NCBI GenBank assembly: GCA_943735955.1
Contig: OX030955.1
Location: 5,334,769 to 5,398,768, forward strand
Reading direction: 5' to 3'
Length of the DNA stretch: 64,000 bases
From: Piscicola geometra
Taxonomy: Eukaryota > Annelida > Clitellata > Hirudinida > Piscicolidae
A program made the translations under genes and the position numbers. Below the pieces are notes generated by a model. The model was not told the origin of the DNA. It saw only the letters and a list, made by a program, of their open reading frames with translations, and made no database searches. This document shows positions 37,239 to 53,512 of the stretch, in pieces (within the stretch, counting starts at the first letter, position 1; each line of letters begins with the position of its first letter).

Positions 37239-39809
37239 AATACAGTCATGGAGAAAAATCATCGGTCTGCCAGACATTGTCAACAAAAGGGTGAACAAGC
37301 AAATGGCGCAACTTGCCAAGTTGGTCGAAAATATTCAATAATTTATTATATTATTTTCTATTAACAAATACAAATTTAATTAAACCTTCAAACATTAAGT
37401 TTAATCAAAGACTTTTTGTTTGTTCCAACGTAGATCATTATTGGCCAATAATAATTATTCATCCGTTGACCATTTGATCAGCGAAGTGTTGAAATATTTT
37501 TCCATGACTGCATAAAGACTTTAATTATCCTCCTAATCATTTAAAACTTAAAATAGGATTCTATCGATTGTTTTTGTTTTTATTTCTTTAAATAAATTTA
37601 TTACTGGTTTATTCCTAGAACATACACAAATTCCATATAACTTTTATCGAACAAAAACACATATATTTTTATTTTCTTTTCAAGAAGTCGAATTTTTCAA
37701 TTTTTCAAAATTCTATTTACTCCTAATAACTTCTTAGTATAAAAAGAATAATTATCAAACTTTTTGCATCAATAAATGTAATTTTTTAGTGAAATAATAG
37801 AAAACCGATCTTTTTTGATTGCTTCTTTTCTGTTAAAAAAACATTTTTATATCGCACCAAAATATTATCGGCTTTCCCTGAAACTGCCTAATTACGACTA
37901 CATTGCATGACTTATGTCTAAATCTCCGTCTTATGCGGCAACTGCGATGCTTCTTTCCACGCCACAAAGTAGAATATGTTTGATGATTCGTTCGTATCTT
38001 AAATTGCCTTTTTAATGGGTTTTATTATAATAAGGTGGGCATTAAATAAGGATTTCTTGAAAATAGGATGTTCGAGATTAAATGAGATAATTGTGCAAGT
38101 AAGTTTCTAAAATTGAAAAAGAAGAAAGTTAAAAATTCAATTTTATTTTTCAAAATTTAATAAATATTACATTTGAAAAATTTTAGACAAATATACGAAA
38201 TTCCATATTGGCCTATCTGTTGTGTAGATGGCATGAATTGAAATGCTTGCTAATGCATCAGGAAATTGATGAAGAGATAGGCATGTCTTTAAAGCATATT
38301 TGATATTTAAATAGTAAAATTTTAAAAAATAAGGCTTTCAATATATAGAGAAAGAATGTGTTAATGATTTAGTTAAAAATTGAATTATCATACCTTAGTA
38401 TTTTTATTAATAATATTATTAATATTAATATTTCAATGAATTATAATGAAGAAACGTCTAAAAATAAATCTTATTTTCGACCAATGATTTTGATGGTGCT
38501 CATTTTTATTTAGTGAATCTCTCTGGGCTACTAGGCTTCAATTACTTTAGAAATAAAGAATTTCTAAATATTCATCCTTGGGGTATTTTTCCGTTTCAAG
38601 TGATACTTGTAAATAAAAACATTATTAAAAGACAGTGCTCAAAATAGCTCAAAATAGCAGTGACAAAAAAAAGAAACTAGCGTTTAAAATAAATAGTCCT
38701 AAAAAATATTATGATGAAAACATGAAGTTTTCAGTTTTATATATACTAATGTTGAACGATTATATAAAAGTTATTAATTTCAAATATATATTATATAAAA
38801 TATATGTGTCTAAATATTTTTCAAGATAAACGTTAAAAAACCATCTGAGTTCACTTCGAAGAACAGCTGTTTAAGACCTTGTGTGCATAAGACTTTATGT
38901 TGAAGTTTGAAAACTGTATTATTTGTATGCTATTGATTTTCTAGAACTTTGAGAACTGAATTCGTTTATTTTTGTATAATTCGAGAATTTTTTTTCGTCA
39001 GAAAGTGTATGAATATAAAATACATATTATTTATTTATCTATTTTTTTTACTTTTCATAGGAAAAATGATAAACTGTTTGAAAATATTATATGCACGCCA
39101 GTTATGTGATTAACAGCCAAAATTATAGATTAAGAAGTGATTAATAGCGAAGTTTTGACATCACATTGCAATGAAAGAAATTAATCTCTTTTGATTCAAA
39201 AGAACTCGCAAAGACGTAGCCGCGAGAAGATTATGCTATTGCGACATTAACAGTACAAATTTTATGTTCCTTTTCTTCCTCTAACATGAAATCTCGTTCT
39301 ATTTTAAACCTTAATAAAACGATTCCATTCAATTTTAACAATGTAAATGAAAACTTGTGGAAAAAACTAAAAATAGCCTGTTAATGAATGAATTATCAAA
39401 AAACGCATGAGATTAAATAGGAAAAATCCTTTGAAAGCCACACAAGGAAGCGAAAAGAAAATATGGAAGCAGCTGGAAAGACTCCCCCATGACTGATACG
39501 CCTGGTAGAACTGGTTGGCGGCCTATGTCGCCGATGAGACAACAGATTTTTTTAAATATATCTATATATTCAATTATTTGAAATCTAAATATAAATACAG
39601 CACTTTTATATTATTTTTATCTGCATCAGAGCTATTAATAAAACTCCATTGAGGATACAACGTCGTTGGGAATACTGCCAACTTAAGAGCGTTAAATTAT
39701 TTTTTACGGTAAAAAGTAATGAAATTTAAATATATTTTACAATTAAGTTTAAAAATAAAAATAAAAACCGATAAAAGTCTGTTATTATTCGACTTACCAC
39801 AGAACAGCT

Positions 39810-40813
39810 GTAGGGAAGACCGTGGCAAGATGATTAGTTAACCATTTGTCGGTTTGTTATTTTATTTATAGAGATAATAAAACTTATTTCACATAAACTG
39901 TTATAGTATTCATTTTTTGTATTAAATATTAAGACATTTATTTTTTTATATAAATAAAACTAGGAAATAATTTAACTTTTCCACAAAATGTTCATCTTGC
40001 CCCGGCACCAGCATGATGAATACACTGGAAAAAGTTATAAATTTTAATTTTTTGAATATGTTGCATAAATAAACAAAGTATAACAATTTTCGGATCATAT
40101 TAAATATTTTAACACCACTAACTTTTGGGTGGGTTTACTTAGTTAAGGGGTGAAGCTTTATTGTTAGGGTTAGGGTTATTATTAAAAATTACTTTTAGTT
40201 GTTAAAAAATCTTCAGGCTCATTCCTTAACTATGTTACTTTGTGATGTTACATTGTAATATCAGGAAAATAAAAGGAAATCTAGACATCCGTAATTATCT
40301 CTAATTTACCGCATCAATTCTTGTAGATAATGTCTCAATTTCTAACAAATAACTCATAATTGAAACAAAAGCTCCAATATCATAATTATAGTTATTTTAA
40401 TAATTTCTTGAACACGAGTCAAGATGACGAGCTTGTATTCTTTCCCCAACCAGCTTGCCCCGAACTGTTTGGTTATAAATGTTCGTTTTTATTCCGATGT
40501 ATGAAGTCAACTAATTGACAACTATTTAAGGTTATATGTAGTATTTGAAATGAAATTGTAATAAATATTAAAACGAAATATTTTACCTATTTCTGCAGCA
40601 CATGCATAAAAGTTATAACATGTCCGCGGAAAACAATGTAAGCTTCACAACTAAAACAAAAATAGTTATTTCAGCGTTTGCATACTATAATTTAACGGAA
40701 AGCATATAAAAGAGTCAAAAGTGTTCGCTTCAAGCCCTCAACTAGAGAAAAGCTGAAAATATAAGGCATTGGTCATCTTGCCCGGCTCGTCTTCTTGCAT
40801 CGGTCTCCCCTAT
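39810..40813. mobile_element. Element with GGGGCAAGATGA-type inverted ends
   Basis: The left end TAGGGAAGACCGTGGCAAGA and the right end, read inward on the minus strand, TAGGGGAGACCGATGCAAGA, are inverted matches. Internal copies (TCATCTTGCCCCGG at about 39992, CAAGATGACGAGC at about 40420) suggest a composite or nested structure. Its right part is an inverted match to 23239-23628. No transposase frame is present. Confidence 0.6.
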
Positions 40814-41699
40814 AAAGCGCACTTTTTCTATCTCTAAAAATGCGTTTTTCTTCTGGAGACACAGAAACCGAAACACTATCGTTTTTATAAAAATTATTAA
40901 TGACATTTCACAAATTCAAATTTTTAAGAAATATAGTTACAAATTGTTTAAATTAATGACGGAAGTTTATTTATTGCTTTAGGATGAAAAATAAAGAAAC
41001 ATTATTTATTTTTACGACAGTGATAGTTGAGCAAGAAGAAAGATTTATCGAGAAGACCCCATAGGAAATAAATTATTGCTAATTTGATAAATTTTAAAAA
41101 TTTACTTAAACTACCATTTCCTTATAAGTTATTGTTTTAAAATTCGATTAAACGGAAAAAAGCTAATGTGATAGAAAAATAAAAAGGCAATGATTGAATG
41201 AAGATTGATAACGTGTCAACACGCCATAAACCCCCATTTTCACAAAATTTGGTATCCGGAAAAACCTTTAGTTAATGGATTCTAGTATAATACTATTTTT
41301 AATTTAAAAGTTGAATTCTATATTTATTATATGAAAACATTGTTATATTATCTAGACATTTTTATAGTTTTTTATACAATTTGTATTTAAAATATATTTT
41401 TTATTATTAAATAGATTTCAAGCATTTAAATTTTAATAAGAATTATGTTTAAATATATTGTCCACGTTTTACGTGACAAAGCAATCCAATTATAGGTAAT
41501 AGCTGAGTTTTTGTTTGAATTTGAAAAACTGGAGTTTCAAGCTAATGAATTCATTTTTAAAGTGTTGAAAAAATAAATAGAATGTTTAAAATTTATTTGT
41601 CAAGTAGAAATTTTTTCGTTTTCAGTTCTTTGTTTGAGAATCATGATAAGCTTTTTAGTGCTAAAATTTTCTTAGAATTGTAAAATAAAATAACATTTT

Positions 41700-42210
41700 T
41701 CGGGCAGAACCATACGTGGTCTGGTTATTTTTTGGGTGTTGTCATTTTTCAAACATTTTAGAGATCAAAAAAGTTTACAATTTATTAATGACACAAAAAT
41801 TGAATGCATAAATTGTCAAATCGTGATATTACGGAGTTAATTTATTGGTCACAATTTTTAAAACCACCGTTTAATACCGATGTATTTGAACCCTTTTAAA
41901 TTATTGTTTTTCAAATATCCAAGTATATAATAATTTGTACAACTAATTCCAAAAGATAATAAATTGATAAATATTGAAGTTTTTTCTCATAAGTCTTTCT
42001 ATTCTTAGTAAAATTAAATGAGCTATAATATTATTGAATTTCAACTACGAGTATTATTGCTTTATGCCATAATTGTCACCATATACGGTCTAGTTTTTCA
42101 AATGTATGTTTCAACTCATAATGAAAAAAAAATTTGTTAAAAAGAAAAATGAGGGTGGCTGAACATTATTAGAGTTCAAAAATCTGAATTTTTACGGTAT
42201 TTTATGAAAG
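41700..42210 (+). repeat. Dispersed AT-rich repeat, copy
   Basis: Carries CATAATTGTCACCATATAC and AAAAATGAGGGTGGCTGAACATTA, the latter nearly identical to AAAAATGAGGGTGTCTGAACATTA at about 63056. Family identity unknown. Confidence 0.5.
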
Positions 42211-42904
42211 AAGTTATAAAGATTTTTTTACAATTATATTCTAACAAATAACATCTTTTTCAAATTAAATAATTTTTTTCCACTTATGAGCGTCTCACAT
42301 TTATATTGAAACAATTATTTAAATAATAAAAATATTTTACATTATTCTCCAAAAAAGCAACGCAAAATTTTTCGTTTCAAGAAAAGTAATATAAATTAAA
42401 TTCAAGTGAAATCGAGCTTTTAATGACCCAACACAAGCATCCTTCATGATACGTCATACCATGTTACAGTTTCAGATATCAATAAAGACCAACTTGGAAT
42501 TGAGATGTATAATTAAAATAGCATCATTAGCTTTTTTACTACAAATTTCTAGGAAATTTTTTTTCATTCAAACTAATGTTAGCTTTTATTTTTAAAATTC
42601 AAAATGACAAATTTATCATTCTACTAACATTTTAAACAAAGATTGATTTTGAAGTGGTGTAAATCATAGCAATGTTCAAAAAAAGTCTTTCTGACTAGGA
42701 ATCAACATATCAAATAAATCGTGGATAAAGTAACCAAATAATCAAAACAGATACTTTTAGAAAAACAAAATAAAACTTTGAATCTAAAAACTTTGACTTT
42801 CAGCTTAAGGAAAAAGTCTGATAAATATTCAGATAATTGGGGGCCAAAGTTTACCAGAAATTTTAAATGTCACAAAACTAGACCAGCGGCACCGAGAGGT
42901 ATGA

Positions 42905-42965
42905 GCACAGAGGCTCAAACCTAGGACCAACCGTCGGTCAAGCCAAATCGTTAAACTCAGCTACT
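42905..42965 (-). mobile_element. SINE family 2, head-only fragment
   Basis: Minus strand reads TAGCTGAGTTTAACGA, TGGCTTGACCGAC and TCCTAGGTTTGAGCC, matching the tRNA-like head of the copy at 5357 in order. The conserved tail is missing. Confidence 0.5.
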
Positions 42966-43572
42966 TGTTTATATAATAGCTTTTCAACTTTGTTAAACAA
43001 ATGCATTAGAAACTATTGCAGTTTTATTACAATTTATTTATACAATAAATCCATTAATTATCCCAAATGTAAATGAAACACATCTTATTCTAGTCAATTC
43101 TACTCAAACAATAAAGTTTACATACAGTGGTTGGAATAAGAGATTTTTTTCTTGTCCTGAGAAGCTAAATAGACGTCCAAATAAAACGGTTCTTGCATTA
43201 AATGACAAGTACCTTTTCCCAGTTTTCCAAGAGCCCGATATATTTCTTCATGTTGTTGACACCTGACAAGCGTTTAATTCTCTAAGCCTACCTCAGATTC
43301 GGTTCAATATCGATGAATTATTGACTTAGTAATCAATGATGTATCTTCATCTTCAGAATCTTATGCTACATATGTTTTCAGTCGCTTGGTTGAGATTGTA
43401 AGGTTTCGGAGATTTTCAAAAAAGAATAATATTTTGGGTAACGCCAAACAATAGTAAGAAGAGTTTAATTTCGAAAAATCAGGTTAACTCCTTTATATTT
43501 TTTTCGCGTTGATTTATTAGCAGATAAAACAAAATATTAACATAGATTAAAATACAGCTATAGTTTCTTTAT

Positions 43573-46666
<3,094 letters not shown>

Positions 46667-47027
46667 TTTATTAAGAATAGCATATTCACTTGTATTTATA
46701 CTTTTTGTCAAAATACTTCATACTTAATATGTGTAAAATGAATTTACAATGTTACTTAAATTGACTTTTAGTCAAAAAATTCTGAGGGGCTTTACATTTT
46801 TTAAATTCACTAGCTACATAATTTATTTTTGGTTTTCAACAAACGTCAAAACTATTTATCAGCATTTCAACTAGAAATACTTTTTTTAAATAGAAATAAT
46901 ACCAAGATTTTAACTTTTATACGCTTTTATTTATTTAATTATTAATTTTTAATAGACAAATAGTTTTCAAAGCTTTAAATAATCATAAATTGGTTTACAG
47001 TTTTTCTTTAACAATTCTTATACTGAA
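46667..47027. promoter_or_regulatory. Shared divergent promoter region
   Basis: Only 361 bp separate the start codons of the HDAC11-like gene (minus) and the PCTP-like gene (plus). No TATA box stands out for either; the region is uniformly AT-rich. Both 5' leaders and any core promoters must lie here unless untranslated exons exist further away. Confidence 0.45.
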
Positions 47028-48822
47028 ATGTTTCGCGACGAAGAATTCGCTGATGCTTGCTTAGAAATAACCACTCCTTCACTCGCAAAATATGAGATAT
47101 TTTCCGAGTCCTACGACAAAAAGATCCGCGTATTTAAAACTAATGAAAATGTACCTTTAAATTATTTTGTTCTTATTGTAGATTTTAAAGTTGCTTCTGT
47201 TATTTCTTCTAAATAAATAAATTCCTAAAACATTGCCTTCCAAACTATGTCGAAGATTGCACCACCTCATAATTACTAGTTATTTTGATTATGTAAATTC
47301 TTTATACCTACAAATGTTATCTTAAACACTCAGGATCCTATGATCAACTCTTACAAAATGTTTGGAGTTTTAGACACGCCACCAAACATTTGTGCAGAAG
47401 CGGTTCTTGATCTAGATTACAGAAAAAAGTGGGATCCATATTTAAAAGGTCAATAGATTCTTTGAAACTTATTTTATAATACTTCAATAAATTCAACAAC
47501 TTTCATTTTTTGATATTCTGTTCTAATCTTTCCAACCAGGTGTCAACGTGATAGCAAACAATTCGATGAAAGCCATTTACTGCCTCACTACTCTACCATT
47601 TCCTCTTTCTAACAGAGATGTTAATATAAACTCATGAACCAATTCTTTTATAATGTCCTGTGAAAGCTCTTTAGACTAAACCTTTCAATCAATTTTATTT
47701 TTATATGAAACTATCTAATAAACGTACGAGGCGAAGTTTGATAAGCCAAATAAATATCTAGTTTCATATTTTTCTGTTTAAAATACCTTTGAAAATAGAA
47801 TATTGCTTTTTAAAACTTAAAAGATACTGCACATTTTTACAATTTAAAAGATACTGCACATTTTTACAACTTAAAAGATACTGCACATTTTTACAACTTA
47901 AAAGATCCCGTCTCATTTTGAAAACTTGAAGTTAAATATTTTATTATTATTATTTATTCTTTTAAATATAATAGCATTACCAGAACGATAACAACCCCAA
48001 TAATCAGTTTGTATATGTGCAAGAGATGCGAGAGCTGATGTACAACAACAAACACTACTGGGTGATCCTGTCTATGGTCGATGATGAACTCAACAAGCTA
48101 GTGACTCCTAAAAAGGGGGTCCTAAGACTAGACTCTTGCTTCCAATCCATCGCTCTCACCTCCGATGGAAACAAGGGATGCAAAGGTGGGTAGAAGGAAT
48201 ATAATTTTTTCTACAAAATCATGTTTATGCATTTCAATTTGATGAATAATTATTCAAACCTGAAGAAAATGATTTACTAAATAATTAATCAAAACTAATT
48301 GAGAAGTTGTTATTTCTGTAACTTTTGAAACATCTTTACCCCCAAATTGTACTATCAAATTGCATTAAATACATTATTTAAAAAAAAATTTATAACTATA
48401 GATTGTTTTAAAATATTTTTTAGCAATGTAATTTTTGTTTAACATTTGTTTTTTATTCACTTGAACAGTTTTTTGTTCGTATAGCGAATCGTCAAGCACA
48501 AGGATTCCATCTTGGTTTCTTAACTGGGTGGCGCAGGTTTGTTAGAGTGTTAATCAGTGACTCGCAATATTTTGAAACCAGTGCAGTATTTCAAAACTTA
48601 TTTAAAAACTAAATCAAAACCTTAAACTTTATGATTTCATTCCTCCTCTCCCAGAAAGGGTTACCATCCTTCCTAGACAAGATGGCTATGGCTTGTGACA
48701 ACTACGCAAGGATCAGAAAGCCTGACTCAAGGCGGATGAGAACGGGAACGAAAGACTACCAGTGCGGTAGCGGAGTCCCAATCGACATCCCACCCTTGAC
48801 CGAGGGTTCTGAGTATCACTGA
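47028..48822 (+). CDS. PCTP-like START-domain lipid transfer protein
   Basis: Six exons, 47028-47150, 47334-47448, 47540-47619, 47975-48185, 48469-48536 and 48655-48822, join in frame to 254 residues. It is a single START domain most like phosphatidylcholine transfer protein (StARD2), a soluble protein that binds and carries phosphatidylcholine between membranes. Landmarks in order are EEFADACLEI near the start, YKMFGVLD, LDLDYRKKWDPYLKG, LPFPLSNRD, FVYVQEMRELM, SIALTSDGNKGCKVF, RIPSWFLNWVAQ and GLPSFLDKMAMACDNY, each with the spacing of PCTP. The start is supported because the first exon already aligns with the PCTP N-terminus. Relative to PCTP there is an insertion of about 12 residues (HYQNDNNPNN) exactly at the exon 3/4 junction after SNRD, and a C-terminal extension of about 38 residues after the last helix. 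Intron 3 contains a 28-bp tandem repeat. AATAAA follows near 48946. Confidence 0.92.
47814..47905 (+). repeat. 28-bp tandem repeat in PCTP-like intron 3
   Basis: Three and a part copies of a unit containing AAAAGATACTGCACATTTTT and ACAACTT, nearly identical to each other. Confidence 0.85.
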
Positions 48823-50672
48823 TTGAATTACTTTTGGAGTTAGAGAAAGTAGTAATCTATTTGTCCATGTAGCCTGATGGAAACATGAATGTCAATTTTA
48901 TGCTTATTGTAGGCTGTATAACTATGTTTGTTTATTATTATATTCTATAATAAAATGGAATTTTATACTCCTTAGAAAGATTAAATTCGAATTCATGGAG
49001 CATAAGCAGTGGCACAACATAATCCTGAAATAAATATAAAATATTTAAATTTAACTATTTTATCAACAAATCGTATAAAACAGCATGATTGTAAAATTTG
49101 ATGAAACAAAGACATTTCGTAGAGAAACTATCAATTCCTTTAACGCCTTGCAAAGAAAACAAATCCGTTGGTTGCGATTTTTTATTATAAAATCAACATT
49201 AAATATACACCATTACATCACCAAAATATCCATTCTCAAAATATCGTTCTTCTATCAGATCAATATTCAATTATTCTACTGCTTTTTGGATTGTGGATTC
49301 TATCTAGAATTTTTAACTAACAAATTGTTGTCTATCACATTGATACAAATTTGTCCACAGTATACGTTATCAAACCAAAACGGTACACTCTTATACATTT
49401 TGGATTGCGAGTGATAAATGTATTTGCATTAACGTAATAATGATGAACCTCAAGATAATGGAAAAACTGAAAATTTAGAAAAATAATACTCTTTGAGTTG
49501 TTGAGGTTTTTAATCGTATGCTTAAGTCTGGAATATAAATTTTCTAAAGAATGTTTTGTGTTAGGTACAGTTCATGATACAAATAGGATCACCTTTTACA
49601 CTACACTTTATCAAAATAACTGTCAAATACGTAATAAAATACTTTAGCAGATAATACAATGAATATATTTCTCATTTTATTAAACGGTTACCTTAAAAGT
49701 ACTTTAAAATCCACTTAACTTGTAATATTGAAATGATATTTTTCATCGTAAAATAATCGTAAAAGCTCTAAGAAATCGAGGTACTTCAAAACGTTAAATA
49801 TAAAAGAATCTTTTTGAAAACATTCTTATCGATTTATAGAAAATCCTATCTTTAATTTTTTAAGAGTTTCCAATATAGGTACAGACACTAAATTATTTTG
49901 ACAACCGTGTAAGTCGGTCATTGCGGTAAAAATATGTTGTCACTTTTTGTTTTTGTTCAACTAAAACTTCCTTAAACACGGTCACTTTCATGAGCACGAT
50001 TTTCATATAGAAACACAGATCATTTGATTATAAATAATGAATATGTTTTTTAATAAAATGTGCTTCAGTTTAGCCAAAAATAAGTTTGCCTTGTAAACAC
50101 TGAAATTTGAAGAATACAATGGAATGAATTCTACCACGTGAATTCTACAACTAAAATATCTCAAGGACTACACTTTTAAATTATGCATACTAAGAAAGCT
50201 AACATTCTTAAACAATTCAAGGAAGGGTGAAATGACGTGTCATGAAATGAAAGAAAAAACTGTCTTGAATACGATTTTAATATATAATTAATCAAATAAA
50301 AGGTGTTTTACAACAAAATATTACATTATTTATTTTTTTATAAATCAATGTACTCTCTGAAAATCTCTAATACTGTAACTAATATTTCAATAAAATTTAT
50401 TGTTAACCTAAATTTAATTTTTTTAAAATAATTTTAAAGTCTGAATTAGCTAGAAATAATTATGTAAAAAAATTAAATTCGTTACTGATTCATCAATATA
50501 CCCGTCCAAAACCACATTTCTTGAAGCACCGATATAAACCTTCATATTGAAACAAATTGTAAGAGCTAAAATACTGAGTAATACACGGAACTGGACCCAA
50601 GCGTGTCTGCCTAACAAGTGATCTAATAGTGGACACAGAAGAAAGTAGTTGAGTGAGCTTACGACTTTGAGA
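48823..50672. other. Convergent intergenic stretch
   Basis: This lies between the 3' ends of the PCTP-like (plus) and synaptogyrin (minus) genes. A 109-codon + frame at 49085-49414 is Ile/Leu/Phe-rich and has no recognisable motif, so I do not call it. Nothing else is seen except AT-rich sequence and 3' UTRs. Confidence 0.5.
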
Positions 50673-52337
50673 TTAGTAGGTGACTTGTTGGAATTCATTG
50701 CCTCCCATGCCTTGAGGGGCATACGGCTGTCCTTGAGAAGGGTATGAAGAAGAAAACTGGTTGCCGGTATTGACGACGCCTGTCTGCTGGGGCTGGCCCT
50801 GGGGTACGTTTGGACCAACCATTTCAGGGGGAAAGCCTGAGGAAAATGGTTCACTTACACCCTTGCGGAATTTCGTGAAAGCGAAAAAAGCCTGGCCAGC
50901 CTGGAAAGATTTAGATAATGAGTTATAATACTTCATTATAATTTTATCCTTATAAATTTAACTATAACATGATTTGTCTATAAATAATCAACAATGCTTT
51001 ATATTCATATCCAAATATCGAAAAGTGTATATTTTCAAAAAATATCGCACAAAAGTCGGGATGGAAAATAGAGAAAAGACAATGGCCGCCTGCACACCAC
51101 TGCTTCCCAGTCCGTCGTCCACCTCGGTTCTACGCCATGCATCGGTCAAGTAGCAGAAAGTCACAAAGTACAAAAAGGCCCAGAAGCCTGAGGATGAATT
51201 GCGTAGTCATTCATCTTGGTGATTTTAAAGTTCTATCATATAAGCGTGTATGTTGATAAAGATGTTATATTTAAATGGAAGTTTGAAAGTTTGTAAAAGT
51301 TATTCATAAGATAAGTTTTTATTGATTTATTTTTTCTAAAATTTTGGTCCAGAAAGGTTTTTTAACACTACAGTTAACAGATTAACAGACAGATTAAAAT
51401 AGCATAATGTAACGTAAATTAATTAGTCCATTAATGAGTTCTTGAATCAACTAAAAATTTAAATTGTTAATGATAATTGTATAACCTCAATAAAGTATAG
51501 TTCTCAGTTTTACACCAAAGCCAACCTGAAAATCCCAGGTCAGCCATAACGGCGTACTTTCTGTGTTGAACGCTGGAAAGATTCTCGAAAAAGAACTCAA
51601 TCGCCAAGAGGGCAATCAAGCCCAGGAAGGCCAAGACTCCCACTGTGGTGCCGAAGCCGCAAGCGTTGGAGTCGTTGTTGTAACGACAGGACTCGCCATT
51701 CCAGCCTTGGTCTGATATGCAGCCAAACACTATTATGGCGAAGAACTGGATTTGGAAGAAAAAGGATGGGTTTTATAGTTTAACGCTGTTTTTAAGCAAT
51801 TTATTTAAGTTTTTTTAATTACTTTTCAAATAATCAATTAAATTGTAACAAATTAATTTATACATTTCGCATAAATATAGTTGTTTTAAAAAGTTTTTAA
51901 ACAACATTTGTTCAGAAATTTATTGTACAAACTTAAATATCTGTTTGAATAAAATAGTGTCTTATTTTTTATGTCTTTTTGGTTGTTTTGTGGATTTTAA
52001 AACTTTTCTTTTGCGATAGCAGTTTATTAAAACAGTCTCAAAACACGATCAATCTCATAAATAAGAAAAATAATAAAAACCTCCATTATCTGAATATTCA
52101 ATGAAACACAATAGAATGACGATTATTTATGAACTGATTTTACCCAATGGATTTTACGTTGACTAAAAAGAAATAAATAATAAACAAACAATAAAATATA
52201 GATCAATGAGTATCTCTTTCACCTAAACAACCCACCAGAGCAAGTAGTTTCAAAATGACTTGAGGTTTCTTGAAGAAGGAAATAACATCGAAAACGCCTG
52301 TGGCTTTTCCTGCTCCATAAGCGCCTCCCCCATCCAT
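50673..52337 (-). CDS. Synaptogyrin (synaptic-vesicle four-membrane-segment protein)
   Basis: Four exons on the minus strand, in transcript order 52337-52236, 51745-51526, 51187-51051 and 50900-50673, join in frame to 228 residues, the usual synaptogyrin length. Synaptogyrins are MARVEL-domain proteins of synaptic and secretory vesicles. The N-terminus MDGGGAYGAGKATGVFD matches the family's GGAYGAGKAGG.FD start, which fixes the initiation codon. Membrane segments lie at roughly 28-46, 64-87, 109-123 and 139-162. The lumenal loop has ESCRYNNDSNACGFG with the paired cysteines, and the family motif SSVQHRKYAVMADLG precedes the third segment. FSIPTF then AGQAFFAF restores the conserved segment 4 across the last intron. 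The cytoplasmic tail is Gln/Pro/Tyr-rich (QGQPQQTG, SYPSQGQPYAPQG). Confidence 0.93.
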
Positions 52338-52667
52338 GCTTCAGTAGTGGCACACTTTCAAGGTTGAAATGAATTTTTTGATTTGTTAAGGATTTGTCAA
52401 AGTATTTCAATAAAATTTTATTACTATTAATTATTTGTTTTTTTTAAAACATTTTTTTCGATTTTTCTAATAGAAAAATTGATGATTTATTTGAAATAGA
52501 TCTAAATTACTTTATTATAATCTATTAAGAATATCACTTGTAAGAGTTGATAAAGTTAATGAGATTCAAATTGGGATTTTTATCTATAAATATCGACTAT
52601 TTATATGCTAAGAACCTCCAACAATATTAGGAGGTGCCATTAAACACGAGTCTATGAACAAATAAAG

Positions 52668-52850
52668 CTAGGGCAAATGTAAAATCCACATTATATAAGT
52701 AAAATATTCAGAATTTACCTTTTGTCTTGCAAAAAGACTTTTGAAAGAATTTCGAGTTGTTATTATCGCTCCAGGGTAACGATTGACACTACCTTGCTGC
52801 TCCGATGATGGTCTCCAGCTTCCGTATGCTAATGAAGCTGCAAGCTCCAT
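52668..52850 (-). other. Open frame with good splice donor, possible 5' exon
   Basis: The minus strand opens with MELAASLAYGSWRPSSEQQG and reads 45 codons to LFARQK followed by a donor-like GTAAAT at about 52718. It lies upstream of synaptogyrin but cannot be joined to its first coding exon in frame, so it could be an untranslated leader exon, part of another transcript, or chance. Amino-acid composition is more protein-like than the surrounding noise. Confidence 0.25.
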
Positions 52851-53178
52851 TCAGTGGAACAATTATTCTATGTCAGAAAGAATATATCTTTGCAAATTAA
52901 AGCTTTTTCGAACATAATTTTTTAGTAAAATACATTTTTCTTTTTTTCATTCTTTATAAGGTATTTCTAAGCCATTCAAAAGTCTTGTAAAAATAATTCA
53001 AGGGATCTTGTGAAAATTAATTATATCCTCATATATTTGATAAAAAAAGATAAAACTTTTAGGTGATTTGATAGATTTTGCGTCTTTCTAAAATAAATAA
53101 CTTTTATATAACATTAAATTGCTCTTTATTTCTACGCGTCCTTTTTTTTAATTTTTACTCTATTATATAGTATTTGAC

Positions 53179-53512
53179 AGGGCGGCGATCTGTTGCAAAT
53201 CTTGGGGGGGAGGGGAGGGGGGAGTCTTACCCAGAATGGACAATCCTGGGGGATCCTGACGTCCGGACTTCCTCTTCCCCCACTTAAAAAACAGTTTTTA
53301 CCTCTGTTTTGATACGAATATTTAAGTAAGTAATGAATAGTTTTGTTTTAAACAGCTATAACTATAACTATACATACTCAAATTGTATAACTATATAAAC
53401 ATTTTGTTTTATGTCATGTTTGATGATTATACTCGCATCAAAACAAGAGTTTGAAAACGTTTTTATTGAAAAGTGTCAGAACCCCAGGACCCCCCAGAAT
53501 CGCCGCTCATGG
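53179..53512. mobile_element. hAT-type foldback element with 8-bp target duplication
   Basis: TATTTGAC occurs immediately on both sides (53171-53178 and 53513-53520). The ends are GGGCGGCGATC on the left and CGCCGCTCATGG on the right, with G-rich/C-rich blocks inside, matching the family at 37065-37238. The left end appears slightly degraded. No transposase. The neighbouring stretches 52851-53170 and 53521-54320 show nothing else. Confidence 0.8.

Larger units (their letters stand above)
35174..43572. other. Gene-poor AT-rich region
   Basis: No gene could be supported between the GPCR start and the HDAC11-like stop. Contents are members of a dispersed AT-rich repeat, a hAT-type foldback element, a GGGGCAAGATGACGA-type element and a SINE head fragment, listed separately. 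Two and a half TTAGGG-like units near 40164 are too few to mean anything. Confidence 0.5.

Noticed and set aside
40158..40180. TTAGGG-like units
   Set aside because: Only two to three units in AT-rich sequence, too few for an interstitial telomeric tract.
49085..49414. 109-codon plus frame after the PCTP-like gene
   Set aside because: Composition is that of AT-rich noise, with no conserved motif and no splice or promoter support.
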